DNA of 64,000 bases from Lentisalinibacter orientalis (GTDB taxonomy: Bacteria; Pseudomonadota; Gammaproteobacteria; Steroidobacterales; Woeseiaceae). A program made the translations under genes and the position numbers. This document shows, in pieces, positions 14,677-22,699 of this stretch. The notes under the pieces were generated by a model. That model made no database searches and was not told the origin of the DNA. It worked only from the letters and a program-made list of their open reading frames with translations. The stretch covers positions 62,001 through 126,000 of the forward strand of contig NZ_JAPDRJ010000006.1 of NCBI RefSeq assembly GCF_040706535.1, in the 5' to 3' direction. Each line of letters starts with the position of its first letter. Position 1 is the stretch's first letter.

Positions 14677-17496
14677 ATGGAACAGTCGGAACTCCCATCT
14701 CTGCTGCACGTTCATTTTCGATTCCGGGCAGCGCTTATGCCGGATGCCGTCGCGCTCCGCCATCGGGGGGAGAGCGCCACCTTCGGTGAGTTGGAGCGGA
14801 AGTCGGAGATGTTGGCGAACGCGCTCGCGGCCAGAGGGCTCGGGCGAGGGAGTTACGTCGGCGTGCATCTGGAGCGATCCGTCGACTATGTAGTTTGCTT
14901 GCTCGGCGTCCTGAAGGCCAATGCAGCTGCAGTGCCGTTGCCGCCTTCGTATCCGGGAGAGAGGCTGCAACAAATCCTCGCCTTCGCCGACCTGGATCTG
15001 GTCATAGACAGTGCGGGAACCCGTATCGCCCCCTCTGTTGGCACTAAAGCGAGTTGCCTGAATGACCTGCTGGTCGAGAAGGCGCCACGGGCGTCTTCGG
15101 ATCGAGGGGATCCACACCAGCCTGCGTTCGTTCTCTGCTCATCGGGCTCGACCGGCACTCCGAAGATGATCGTGCGCAGCCATGATTCGTTTTTCCACCG
15201 CCTGGAGTGGACCTGGCGAGAGCATCCGTTTACCGAGGCGGATGTCGGGTGCCAGAAAGCGCATATGACGACGACCCATAGTCTCTACGAGCTTTTCGAG
15301 CCGCTCCTGGCCGGGGCTCCGGTCCTCCTTATCGGAGACCAGCAGGCCAGAAACCTGGAGGAGTTCTGGCAAGCGGTCCACGAACAGGGGATCACACGGC
15401 TGTTGCTGGTGCCCTCTGCTCTCCGGGCGAGTCTGGATATGCCGGCTTTCTCGCCGCCGGCGCTTCGAACGTTGGTTCTCATGGGCGAATACTTGCAGGC
15501 GGATCTTGCCGAACGCGCTCTATCTGTTTTCCGGTCAGATACGAGTATCTATTCAATCTACGGGAGCACCGAGGCCAGTTCTGCCCTGGTCTGCGATCTT
15601 CGGCGTCATTTTCGTGCCGGCGAAGATCTACCGCTGGGCGACCCGATCTCCGATGACGTGAAGGTGCAGGTCCGGGCGCCTGACAGATCGGCCGCGACAC
15701 CCGGCGAACGTGGGCGCCTGTATATCGGTGGGCGAGCCCTTTTCAGCGAGTACTTTCGCGACCCCGAGCTGACCTCGTCGGTGTTCACAGAAATGCCGGA
15801 TCAAGAGGGCAACTTCTACGACACCCGTGATGACGTCTGCCAGCAACCCAACGGTGAGATCTATTTTGTCGCGCGCACGGATGACACTGTGAAAGTGAGA
15901 GGCTTCCGGGTGGACCTGCAGGAGGTCGAGAGTGCGGTGAGGTCGCACGACAGCGTTCGGGATGTGGCGGTTGCCGTCACCGGGCGTGGCGGCGGTAACG
16001 CCCGTTTGATCGGTTTTTATGCGCCCGCGTCGGTTCCGGCAGCGGAGATCTACGACGCCGTGAGATCGCGATTGCCAGAGTACATGGTGCCGAATGCCCT
16101 GGTTGGCGTTGACGCGTTTCCCCGAACGGCGAGTGGCAAAGTCGACAGGCTTAGCCTGCTCGCCGAGCATGGCCCCGGGGCGGTCACGGAGACTCGGGCT
16201 CGGACACTATCGGAAACCGAGCGAAGAGTCGCCACGGCATGGGCCTCGATCCTCGAGCATGCGCAATTCGGCCCCGAGACCAGTTTCTTCGAGGCTGGCG
16301 GCACGTCGCTGACTGCCTTCTCCCTGATTCACCGACTGAGAGCCGACTTCGGTCTGGATCGTGATCATCTGGGGGAACAGTCTCTCTACCAGTTCCCCAC
16401 GCTGGAAGGCCTCAGCGACCATCTCGATGCGATTCTGTCCGGGCGTGAGGCAGCTGGCGGCATACAGATTCCGCTGTTGGTAACACTGCGACAGGCGGCC
16501 GACCCCAGCCGGGAGCCTGTATTTCTGATCTCGTCTGCCGGCGGAACCCTTGGTGCCTATAGCAAGCTGGTAAAAGCATTGGATACTGACAGGGAAGTCA
16601 TCGGGGTCAGAGATCCGTTTCTGTGGGGCGCGCGCGACCCGACTGCGGGGTTCGATCACTGGGTTGGGCTCTATCTCAATGCGCTCCGCGAGCGCCAACC
16701 GCAGGGGCCGTACTTCATTGCCGGCTACTCCTCGGCCGGTGCATTCGCCTACGAGTTGGCGTGTCAACTGCGGGAATCGGGTGAGGACGTGTCCTTGCTT
16801 GCTCTGATCGATCCGTTGGGCATCGCCAGTGGAGGTCGATCAGAGTTCGGCTGGTGGGTGCTCAATGCAATGTCGGCAGGCATGTACGTTCGGTTGGGGA
16901 CGCGTATTGCAGGACGCCTGCGCGGCGCTGTACCGCCGCTGTTGAGACGGTATCTGCACAAGCATACTGGCTACGAGTGGCGCATCACTCAGGAAGAGTT
17001 CGACGAACACGTCAGGCAAACCCGTAGCGACAAGGGTTTCATGTTTTTTCTCTCGTCCCTTTTCGAGTTGAATACCGGCTTGCCTTTCGCGCTATCGGAA
17101 GGGGACTTTGCACACGTCGACAGCGATGAGTATCTCGGCGTTTTCAAAGAACGTGTCGCTCAAGTCATCCGGGAGTTCGACATTGATCAATTGGAGCGCA
17201 TCGCATTTCAGTACCACCTGCAAGCACGAGCCCAGCATGCGTATCACCTCCGGCGATTTGACGGAAAGGTTCTCGTGGCAGAGCCCCGTACTCCGTACGC
17301 CGGGCTAGTTGCCATACAGTTGAGACCGTTCGTAAGTAATCTGAAATCTGTTGTGTTGCCCCTGGGTGAGCCATCGGGACGAGTGGAGGAAGTTTCGCGC
17401 TGCTTCGCAAAATGGCAGCTTCACTTCCGCAGCATGCGGGACGATCAATTTGTTGGAGAACTGGCGCGCGAAATCGGCGCGGCACTCCGGTCATAG
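14677..17496 (+). CDS. NRPS-like protein: adenylation - carrier - thioesterase
   Basis: This 939-residue protein has three domains. The adenylation domain (about 1-500) shows SSGSTGTPKMI at 155-165, YGSTEA at 295-300, YDTRDD at 381-386, VKVRGFRVDLQEVE at 406-419 and the catalytic Lys488 in ASGKVD. The carrier domain (510-585) has GGTS with Ser544 as the phosphopantetheine site. The C-terminal thioesterase begins at about 613 (PVFLISSAGGTLGAYSKLV), and its nucleophile motif reads GYSSAG at 683-688. There is no condensation domain, so it would activate one amino or carboxylic acid and release or transfer it alone. The divergent phosphopantetheinyl transferase is its likely activator. The substrate cannot be deduced by eye. 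Confidence 0.88.
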   Translation: MEQSELPSLLHVHFRFRAALMPDAVALRHRGESATFGELERKSEMLANALAARGLGRGSYVGVHLERSVDYVVCLLGVLKANAAAVPLPPSYPGERLQQILAFADLDLVIDSAGTRIAPSVGTKASCLNDLLVEKAPRASSDRGDPHQPAFVLCSSGSTGTPKMIVRSHDSFFHRLEWTWREHPFTEADVGCQKAHMTTTHSLYELFEPLLAGAPVLLIGDQQARNLEEFWQAVHEQGITRLLLVPSALRASLDMPAFSPPALRTLVLMGEYLQADLAERALSVFRSDTSIYSIYGSTEASSALVCDLRRHFRAGEDLPLGDPISDDVKVQVRAPDRSAATPGERGRLYIGGRALFSEYFRDPELTSSVFTEMPDQEGNFYDTRDDVCQQPNGEIYFVARTDDTVKVRGFRVDLQEVESAVRSHDSVRDVAVAVTGRGGGNARLIGFYAPASVPAAEIYDAVRSRLPEYMVPNALVGVDAFPRTASGKVDRLSLLAEHGPGAVTETRARTLSETERRVATAWASILEHAQFGPETSFFEAGGTSLTAFSLIHRLRADFGLDRDHLGEQSLYQFPTLEGLSDHLDAILSGREAAGGIQIPLLVTLRQAADPSREPVFLISSAGGTLGAYSKLVKALDTDREVIGVRDPFLWGARDPTAGFDHWVGLYLNALRERQPQGPYFIAGYSSAGAFAYELACQLRESGEDVSLLALIDPLGIASGGRSEFGWWVLNAMSAGMYVRLGTRIAGRLRGAVPPLLRRYLHKHTGYEWRITQEEFDEHVRQTRSDKGFMFFLSSLFELNTGLPFALSEGDFAHVDSDEYLGVFKERVAQVIREFDIDQLERIAFQYHLQARAQHAYHLRRFDGKVLVAEPRTPYAGLVAIQLRPFVSNLKSVVLPLGEPSGRVEEVSRCFAKWQLHFRSMRDDQFVGELAREIGAALRS

Positions 17497-17591
17497 GATG
17501 AGGCTTCAATTCTCGCCGCAAGACCGCCCTGGTAGGGACTGCCGCTGGACAGGAGGTGACAGATCAGGCCACCAAGTGCGTTAAGGAGTAT

Positions 17592-18068
17592 CTAGAAGAC
17601 CATCCATGCGAGCAGTAAACCGAGCAGTGCGCCTGCACCATTCAGCAGCACATCAGCGAGCGTGCCGAATCGTCCCGGTACATAGGTCTGCGCCAGTTCC
17701 ATAGCCGCGCCGAAGCTTGCGGCAAGCACGGCAGCTACCGCGAAACGTACCCTCACGGATTCCAGTGCCTCCAGCGTCCATGCCCACAGGAACGCCAGCA
17801 GCGCGTAGAGCAGCAGGTGCATCAACTTCTGGAGGGCAGTGGGGGTCATTGCGACTGCCCAGACAAACACGGAGTCGCCGGGTTCTGCACGGCCGGGAAT
17901 GAGGGACAGCACTAGCAACAGCAAGGTCAGGAGCAGAGTTAGTGCCGCTCGGGTCCAGATGCTGACGGTCGCCAGTTGTTCAATCATGGGATGGAGTCTG
18001 TGAGCCGGCTGCTTCTGTGACCGGGAAAGCCTCGACGACTGACGCGGCACGTTGGTGCCATCTGTCAC
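17592..18068 (-). CDS. Short VanZ-like membrane protein
   Basis: This is a protein of 158 residues from ATG 18068, or 131 if the ATG at 17987 (MIEQLATV) is used; the latter removes a hydrophilic, arginine-rich tail and seems as likely. Four hydrophobic segments are present. The VanZ pattern appears as LQKLMHLLLYALLAFLWAW, then GAAMELAQTYVPGRFGTLAD and VLLNGAGALLGLLLAW. Short VanZ-like proteins are frequent next to exosortase and PEP-CTERM genes. It diverges from the first PEP-CTERM gene, whose PEP-CTERM box starts 38 bp beyond its first codon. Function unknown. Confidence 0.75.
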   Translation of the reverse strand: MTDGTNVPRQSSRLSRSQKQPAHRLHPMIEQLATVSIWTRAALTLLLTLLLLVLSLIPGRAEPGDSVFVWAVAMTPTALQKLMHLLLYALLAFLWAWTLEALESVRVRFAVAAVLAASFGAAMELAQTYVPGRFGTLADVLLNGAGALLGLLLAWMVF

Positions 18069-18105
18069 ATATATATTGGACCCGATTTGTCATAGTTTCT
18101 GGCAG

Positions 18106-18123
18106 TGTCGGTGTCGCTTACAA
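18106..18123 (+). promoter_or_regulatory. PEP-CTERM box of PEP-CTERM gene 1
   Basis: TGTCGG-N6-TTACAA, with its start exactly 81 nt before the TGGC of the sigma-54 element at 18187. It belongs to the four-member set described at 10712 and is a probable PrsR site. Confidence 0.75.
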
Positions 18124-18186
18124 ATGACTTCACAGGAAAGGACGAAAGTAGATTTAAATCATTAATAATGCGGGAGTTTATAGACT

Positions 18187-18202
18187 TGGCATCAAGTTTG
18201 CT
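18187..18202 (+). promoter_or_regulatory. Sigma-54 promoter of PEP-CTERM gene 1
   Basis: TGGCATCAAGTTTGCT has the TGGC and TTGC elements with canonical spacing. The -12 element ends 47 nt before ATG 18249, giving a short leader. Confidence 0.8.
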
Positions 18203-18248
18203 TTGTCTCAATCGACTTTCAAAGATTTCTGACCGAAAGGATTTGGCA

Positions 18249-18905
18249 ATGACCAAGATTAACCGACTCGCCGCACTCGTCAGTTTGGCCCTCTGTACCG
18301 CAGGTGTGGCCAATGCCGACATGATCATCGTCTCCGAAGAAGGGAAGGATTGCACTCTGACTGCCGACGCATCGGCTGATTGCACGACGGTGGAGATCGG
18401 ACCGCATCCCGCATGGCAGGACAATGATCCGCTGGGCAATGGTGCGGTATGGGTTTCGTATGATGAGACCGGTGTGGACGGGACGTCGACCCCCGACGCG
18501 TCGACGACGGATCCGATTTTTACCATCGTTGAGTCGTTCACGCTGACCGGCAACGGTTCGCTCGACTTCTGGATCTGGGCCGACGACACCGCGGATCTGT
18601 ATTTCAACGCGCAGGGTGGTTCTCTGGAACTGATCAAGGGCGCCAATTTCTCTCAGGATACTTGCGCTGACGGATCCATTGGTTGCGAGTCGGACGAGTA
18701 TTACAACCTCTCTGTTGCCAACCTTGGTCCAGGCACGTACGACATCACGATGCGGATTTATCAGGTGGGAACGGGCACCAGTCCTTCGAGTAACCCGTTC
18801 GGCGTCCTGTATTCCGGTCGTGTCGCCGTTCCCGAGCCCGGGACTCTGGCTCTCCTGGGCCTCGGTCTGCTGGGAGTCGGCGCAGCGCGCCGCCGGAAGG
18901 CCTGA
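18249..18905 (+). CDS. PEP-CTERM sorted surface protein 1
   Basis: This 218-residue exported protein has a Sec signal (MTKINRLAALVSLALCTAG, cleavage near ANA-DM). It ends in the PEP-CTERM signal VPEPGTLALLGLGLL plus a basic tail ARRRKA: a PEP motif, one transmembrane helix and positive charges. The signal is processed by an exosortase that is not in this window. The body is acidic, with four cysteines and a PA14-like or jelly-roll-like beta pattern (SLDFWIWADDTADLYFNAQG, GPGTYDITMRIYQ). The start is ATG 18249, downstream of the sigma-54 element; the longer frame to 18105 would run through the promoter. The gene is probably switched on by PrsR together with gene 2 and the HPr-rel-A cassette. 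Confidence 0.88.
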   Translation: MTKINRLAALVSLALCTAGVANADMIIVSEEGKDCTLTADASADCTTVEIGPHPAWQDNDPLGNGAVWVSYDETGVDGTSTPDASTTDPIFTIVESFTLTGNGSLDFWIWADDTADLYFNAQGGSLELIKGANFSQDTCADGSIGCESDEYYNLSVANLGPGTYDITMRIYQVGTGTSPSSNPFGVLYSGRVAVPEPGTLALLGLGLLGVGAARRRKA

Positions 18906-18935
18906 CGATTTCGGTTTCGATGTTTGCTGCCTTGG

Positions 18936-18954
18936 GGCCCCGCCTGGCGGGGCC
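18936..18954 (+). terminator. Hairpin after PEP-CTERM gene 1
   Basis: A perfect 9-bp stem GGCCCCGCC / GGCGGGGCC with a single-base centre lies 31 nt after the stop. It has no real T tract, so termination here is plausible but weak. Confidence 0.5.
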
Positions 18955-19004
18955 TCATGTTATGTGGCGTAAGCTGCAAGCGGGTGGGGCGGTGACCCCG
19001 AGAG

Positions 19005-19022
19005 TGTCGGATAAATTGACAA
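19005..19022 (+). promoter_or_regulatory. PEP-CTERM box of PEP-CTERM gene 2
   Basis: TGTCGG-N6-TGACAA, starting exactly 81 nt before the TGGC at 19086. It has the same box and spacing as at 10712 and 18106. Confidence 0.75.
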
Positions 19023-19085
19023 CTCAAGACGCCGATGAGACTGAATTACCACTCAAGGTGTTCAAATAAAGAGAAAAAATAGATC

Positions 19086-19101
19086 TGGCACCGATATTGC
19101 T
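19086..19101 (+). promoter_or_regulatory. Sigma-54 promoter of PEP-CTERM gene 2
   Basis: TGGCACCGATATTGCT is the closest match to the RpoN consensus in this window. It lies 44 nt ahead of the ATG at 19146. Confidence 0.85.
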
Positions 19102-19145
19102 TTGTTCTACATCGAACATTCAGTTTTGCCCCAAGGAAGATAGTG

Positions 19146-19769
19146 ATGAACGGACTGACCAAGAGGATTTCCGGAGTTAAGGCAATTTCAGCAGCGACTT
19201 TGCTGTTGTTTGCAGGCGCTTCGAACGCAACCGTTATTTTCTCCGACAATTTCGACGACGAAAATGGCGGGGTTGGAGTGCTGAACTATTTCGGCTTTGA
19301 TAACTGGACCGTGGAAAATGGTACGGTTGATCTTATCGGCAACGGATACTTCGACTTCCTGCCGGGCAACGGTCTTTACGTGGATCTCGACGGCTCCACC
19401 GGCGATGCTGGTGAAATGGTAAGTAGTACGCCGATTAGTATTGGCCCTGGCACTTACCATCTGAGTTTCGATCTGGCCGGTAATCACCGGAACAATAATT
19501 CGGAGACCGTTACCGTCGAAGTCAATCTTGGCGATATTTTCAGCAGCACTTACTCCTTGGGACGCTTTGATCCTTTTACTACGTTCGGTACAACGTTCAA
19601 CGTCGTGAGTGAGATGTCTGTCAGCCTCTTCTTTGCGAATGCTGGAGGCGATAATATCGGCATGCTTCTGGATAACGTGTCTTTGACGCGTGTCCCCGAG
19701 CCCGGGACTCTGGCCCTCCTCGGCCTCGGTCTGCTGGGAGTCGGCGCAGCGCGGCGCCGCAAAGCCTGA
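19146..19769 (+). CDS. PEP-CTERM sorted surface protein 2
   Basis: This 207-residue exported protein has a signal peptide ending near ASNA-TV. Its body is a beta-rich, carbohydrate-binding-like domain (IFSDNFDDENGG, WTVENGTVDLIG, YVDLDGSTGDAG, GTYHLSFDLAGN, MLLDNVSLTR). It ends in VPEPGTLALLGLGLL and ARRRKA. The last 25 residues are identical to those of PEP-CTERM protein 1, although the bodies are unrelated. ATG 19146 follows AAGGAAG; a GTG three bases earlier is possible. It has its own sigma-54 promoter and PEP-CTERM box and a strong terminator, so it is a single-gene unit. The exosortase partner is outside the window. Confidence 0.88.
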   Translation: MNGLTKRISGVKAISAATLLLFAGASNATVIFSDNFDDENGGVGVLNYFGFDNWTVENGTVDLIGNGYFDFLPGNGLYVDLDGSTGDAGEMVSSTPISIGPGTYHLSFDLAGNHRNNNSETVTVEVNLGDIFSSTYSLGRFDPFTTFGTTFNVVSEMSVSLFFANAGGDNIGMLLDNVSLTRVPEPGTLALLGLGLLGVGAARRRKA

Positions 19770-19796
19770 CGAGTACTTTTTGATATTTGCTGCCTC

Positions 19797-19826
19797 GAAG
19801 CCCCGCACCGCGGGGCTTCATTTTTT
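19797..19826 (+). terminator. Rho-independent terminator of PEP-CTERM gene 2
   Basis: A 10-bp stem GAAGCCCCGC / GCGGGGCTTC with an ACC loop, followed by A and six T. It abuts the first REP-like element. Confidence 0.9.
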
Positions 19827-19827
19827 G

Positions 19828-19885
19828 TGTAGGAGGGCCTTCAGGCCCGATTCATTGATCAATCGGGCCTGAAGGCCCTCCTACA
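19828..19885. repeat. REP-like palindromic element, copy 1 (paired arms)
   Basis: Each arm is TGTAGGAG foot, hairpin GGGCC-TTCA-GGCCC, then CGAT. The second arm is the reverse complement, separated by a short A+T-rich centre. The GTAG foot next to a small hairpin is the layout recognised by RAYT transposases, and one is encoded at 29550-30029. This copy lies between PEP-CTERM gene 2 and the acyl-CoA dehydrogenase genes. Confidence 0.9.
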
Positions 19886-19938
19886 TCCCTCCCGACCGAT
19901 CTGCTACATTCCTCCCCAGCCAACGGGGAGGAAACACC

Positions 19939-21084
19939 ATGAATTTCGAGTTTTCCGAAGACCAGGAGATGCTGCGCCAGGAGGCGCGCAAGTTCCTGAG
20001 CGAGCAGTGCGGGCCTGAGACGGTGCGCGGCGTGCTCGACACCGAGGCCACCCACGACGAGCAGCTGTGGTCGTCCATCGTGGAGATGGGCTGGACGGCG
20101 ACGGCGCTGCCGGAGGCCTACGGCGGTTTCGGCATGGGTTATCTCGAGCTCTGCGTCATCGCCGAGGAACTCGGCCGGGCCGTGGCGCCGGTGCCGTTCT
20201 CGAGCGCGGTGTATCTTGCCGGTGAGAGCCTGCTCGCGGCCGGCAGCGACGCGCAGAAGTCCGAGTGGCTGCCGAAGCTTGCCTCGGGTGAGGCCATCGG
20301 CACGCTGGCGCTGGCGGAGACGCCCGGCGCGGTCACCGCTCGGAAGATCCGTGCGAAGGTCGAGAACGGGAAACTCTCCGGCACGAAGACACCGGTGCCG
20401 GACGGCAGCATCGTCGATTACGCCGTGGTGGCGGCGAAGGACGGGCAGGGCGTGTCGCTGTACCTGGCGGATCTCTCCGACGCCGGCGTGACCCGCGAGA
20501 CCCTGGCCACGGTGGACCCGGCCCGGGATGCGGCGACGCTCACCTTCGAGGAGGTCCCGGTGGAGCCGCTGGGCCAGCCGGGCAAGGGTCTCGAGTACCT
20601 GGAGCGGGTGCTGGACCGGGCGGCCGTGCTGGTGGCCTTCGAGCAGCTGGGCGGCGCCCAGGCGGCGCTGGAGATGGGCGTGAAGTACGCAAAGGAGCGT
20701 TTTGCCTTCGGCCGGCCCATCGGTTCCTTCCAGGCCATCAAGCATCGGCTGGCGGAGATGTTCGTGTCGCTGGAGCTGGCCCGCTCGAATACGTATTTCG
20801 GTGCCTGGGCGTTGTCGACGGGGGCGGACGAGCTGCCCGTGGCGGCGGCGACGGCCCGCGTGGCGGCCTCCCAGGCCTTCTACGAGTGCGCCCGGGAGAA
20901 CACCCAGGTGCATGGCGGCATGGGCTTCACCTGGGAGGGCGACTGCCACCTCTATTACCGGCGCGCGAAGCTCCTGAACCTGATCCTGGGCGGCGAGCGC
21001 GTGTGGAAGGACAAACTCATCCAGCGGCTGCAGGCCCGGCGCGAGCCAGACGCCACCACGGCCACCACGCTGAACGCGGCCTGA
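19939..21084 (+). CDS. Acyl-CoA dehydrogenase family protein (subunit or paralogue 1)
   Basis: This 381-residue flavoprotein has acyl-CoA dehydrogenase layout. The N-terminal helical domain begins FEFSEDQEMLRQEARKFL. A beta domain follows (GTLALAETPGAVTARKI), then a C-terminal helical domain with ERFAFGRPIGSFQAIKHRLAEM, VHGGMGFTWEGDCHLYYRRAK and a GGERVWKDKL end. The catalytic Glu that follows in EGG(T/S)-type members is not found in this chain's C-terminal helix, unlike in the next gene. GGGGAGGAAACACC gives a clear ribosome site. The gene is followed after 13 bp by a second family member. Such paired genes often form mixed tetramers acting on bulky acyl-CoA, for example sterol or terpenoid side chains; the substrate here is unknown. 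Confidence 0.85.
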   Translation: MNFEFSEDQEMLRQEARKFLSEQCGPETVRGVLDTEATHDEQLWSSIVEMGWTATALPEAYGGFGMGYLELCVIAEELGRAVAPVPFSSAVYLAGESLLAAGSDAQKSEWLPKLASGEAIGTLALAETPGAVTARKIRAKVENGKLSGTKTPVPDGSIVDYAVVAAKDGQGVSLYLADLSDAGVTRETLATVDPARDAATLTFEEVPVEPLGQPGKGLEYLERVLDRAAVLVAFEQLGGAQAALEMGVKYAKERFAFGRPIGSFQAIKHRLAEMFVSLELARSNTYFGAWALSTGADELPVAAATARVAASQAFYECARENTQVHGGMGFTWEGDCHLYYRRAKLLNLILGGERVWKDKLIQRLQARREPDATTATTLNAA

Positions 21085-21097
21085 GGAGGGAGAGCGC

Positions 21098-22306
21098 ATG
21101 GATTTCAACGACACACCCCAGGAAGCGGAATTCCGCGCCGAGGCCCGCGAGTGGCTGAAGGCCAACCGGCCGGACGTCGACCTGTCGAAGGTGCACTACA
21201 AGCGCGACCTGACGCCGTTCAAGAACTGGCAGGCGAAGAAGTTCGACGCCAACTGGGCCTGCCTGGGCTGGCCGAAGGCGGCCGGCGGCCGCGGCGCGAA
21301 GCCCATCGAGCAGGTGATCTGGTCCCAGGAGGAGGGCGACATCTCCATGCTCTCCGGGCCGTTCATCATCGGCATCGGCATGGCGGGCCCGACCATCATG
21401 CGTCACGGCACCGACGAGCAGAAGGCGCGCTATCTGAAGCCGATGGCCCGCGGCGACGAGATCTGGTGTCAGCTCTTCTCCGAGCCGGCCGCGGGTTCGG
21501 ACCTCGCGGGCATCCGCACCCGCGCGGTGAAGGACGGCGACGAGTGGGTGGTGAACGGCCAGAAGATCTGGACCTCGTTCGCCCACGTCGCGGACTTCGC
21601 CATCCTGGTGCTGCGCACCGACCCCACGGTGCCGAAGCACCAGGGGCTCACGTATTTCATCATGGACATGAAGTCGCCGGGCATCGAGGTGCGGCCCATC
21701 AAGCAGGTCAGCGGCGAGTCGGATTTCAACGAGGTGTTCCTCACCGACGTGCGCATCCCGGACGCGAACCGCCTCGGCGCGGTGGGCGAGGGCTGGAAGG
21801 TGTCCATGACCACGCTGCTGAACGAGCGGCTCTCCGTGGGCGCGGCCTTCCCGTCGAATTTCGACGACATCCTGGAGATGGCCAACCGGATGGAGGGCGC
21901 CGACGGCCTGCTGATCGAGGACGGCGCCGTGCGCGACCGCCTCGCCGACTGGTTCGTGAAGTCGAACGGGCTGGAGTACACGGGTTACCGGATGATCTCG
22001 GCGCTGTCGTCGGGCAAGACGCCGGGCGCGGAGGCCTCCATGACCAAGCTGGTGCTCGGCCGCGGTCGGCAGGACATCGCCTCGTTCGCAATGGACCTGC
22101 AGGACATGGCAGGGATGATCACCGACCCGGAAATGGCGCCGCTGAACGCGGTGTTCCAGCGCTCGTTCTTCCGCTCCATCGGCAATCGGGTGGAGGGCGG
22201 CACGGACGAGATCCTGCTGAACATCATCGGTGAGCGCGTGCTGGGACTGCCGCCGGATGTGCGGGTGGACAAGGACGTACCGTTTAATGAGATCCCGAAG
22301 GGCTGA
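21098..22306 (+). CDS. Acyl-CoA dehydrogenase family protein (subunit or paralogue 2)
   Basis: This 402-residue acyl-CoA dehydrogenase has the FAD/substrate loop LFSEPAAGSDLAGIRTRAV and WVVNGQKIWTSFAH. IMDMKSPGIEVRPI lies in the beta domain, and the C-terminal RSIGNRVEGGTDEILLNII contains the EGGT glutamate that acts as catalytic base in this subfamily. It is 13 bp downstream of the previous gene with GAGGAGGGAGAG before the ATG, so the two are an operon. The longer chain resembles FadE-type members that pair with a partner lacking the base. A REP-like element follows. Function is oxidation of an unidentified acyl-CoA. Confidence 0.88.
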   Translation: MDFNDTPQEAEFRAEAREWLKANRPDVDLSKVHYKRDLTPFKNWQAKKFDANWACLGWPKAAGGRGAKPIEQVIWSQEEGDISMLSGPFIIGIGMAGPTIMRHGTDEQKARYLKPMARGDEIWCQLFSEPAAGSDLAGIRTRAVKDGDEWVVNGQKIWTSFAHVADFAILVLRTDPTVPKHQGLTYFIMDMKSPGIEVRPIKQVSGESDFNEVFLTDVRIPDANRLGAVGEGWKVSMTTLLNERLSVGAAFPSNFDDILEMANRMEGADGLLIEDGAVRDRLADWFVKSNGLEYTGYRMISALSSGKTPGAEASMTKLVLGRGRQDIASFAMDLQDMAGMITDPEMAPLNAVFQRSFFRSIGNRVEGGTDEILLNIIGERVLGLPPDVRVDKDVPFNEIPKG

Positions 22307-22328
22307 CTTGTTGATGGGATGGCTATTG

Positions 22329-22386
22329 TGTGGGAGGGCCTTCAGGCCCGATTATTTGATGGATCGGGGCTGAAGCCCCTCCTACA
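22329..22386. repeat. REP-like palindromic element, copy 2 (paired arms)
   Basis: The left arm carries hairpin GGGCC-TTCA-GGCCC and the right arm GGGGC-TGAA-GCCCC. The stem bases differ but pair within each arm. It ends 12 nt before the higA start codon. Confidence 0.88.
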
Positions 22387-22398
22387 AGAGAGGGCGAT

Positions 22399-22692
22399 AT
22401 GGCGAAAAGGCTGCCGAATATTCATCCCGGCGAGATACTGCTCGAGGAGTTCCTCGAGCCCATGGGACTCAGCCAGAATGCCCTCGCGCGTGCTGTGGGT
22501 GTGCCGCCTCGCCGGATCGACGAGATCGTGCTGGGCAAGCGGGCGGTGACGGCCGATACCGCTGTTCGGCTCGCGAGGGCATTCGGCACGTCGGAGCAGT
22601 TCTGGATGGGCTTGCAGGCGGATTACGACCTGGAGGAGGCACGTAGCGCGGCTGCCGACGACCTCCGCAAGATTCGCAGAGTGGCTGCCTGA
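22399..22692 (+). CDS. higA: HigA-family antitoxin, apparently orphan
   Basis: This is a 97-residue XRE/HTH antitoxin: PNIHPGEILLEEFLEPMGLSQNALARAVGVPPRRIDEIV, then the typical GKRAVTADTAVRLARAFGTSEQFWMGLQADYDL. HigA binds its own operator and neutralises HigB, an RNase that is usually encoded just upstream. Here no higB is seen: the 92 bp before the gene are the end of an acyl-CoA dehydrogenase gene and a REP element. The gene is convergent with the PIN toxin gene, eight bp away. It may be a remnant of a higBA pair or an independent regulator. The family call is firm. Confidence 0.88.
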   Translation: MAKRLPNIHPGEILLEEFLEPMGLSQNALARAVGVPPRRIDEIVLGKRAVTADTAVRLARAFGTSEQFWMGLQADYDLEEARSAAADDLRKIRRVAA

Positions 22693-22699
22693 TTCGACA

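Noticed and set aside
18105..18248. N-terminal extension of PEP-CTERM protein 1
   Set aside because: The extension covers the PEP-CTERM box and the sigma-54 element and would bury the signal peptide. ATG 18249 is the sensible start.
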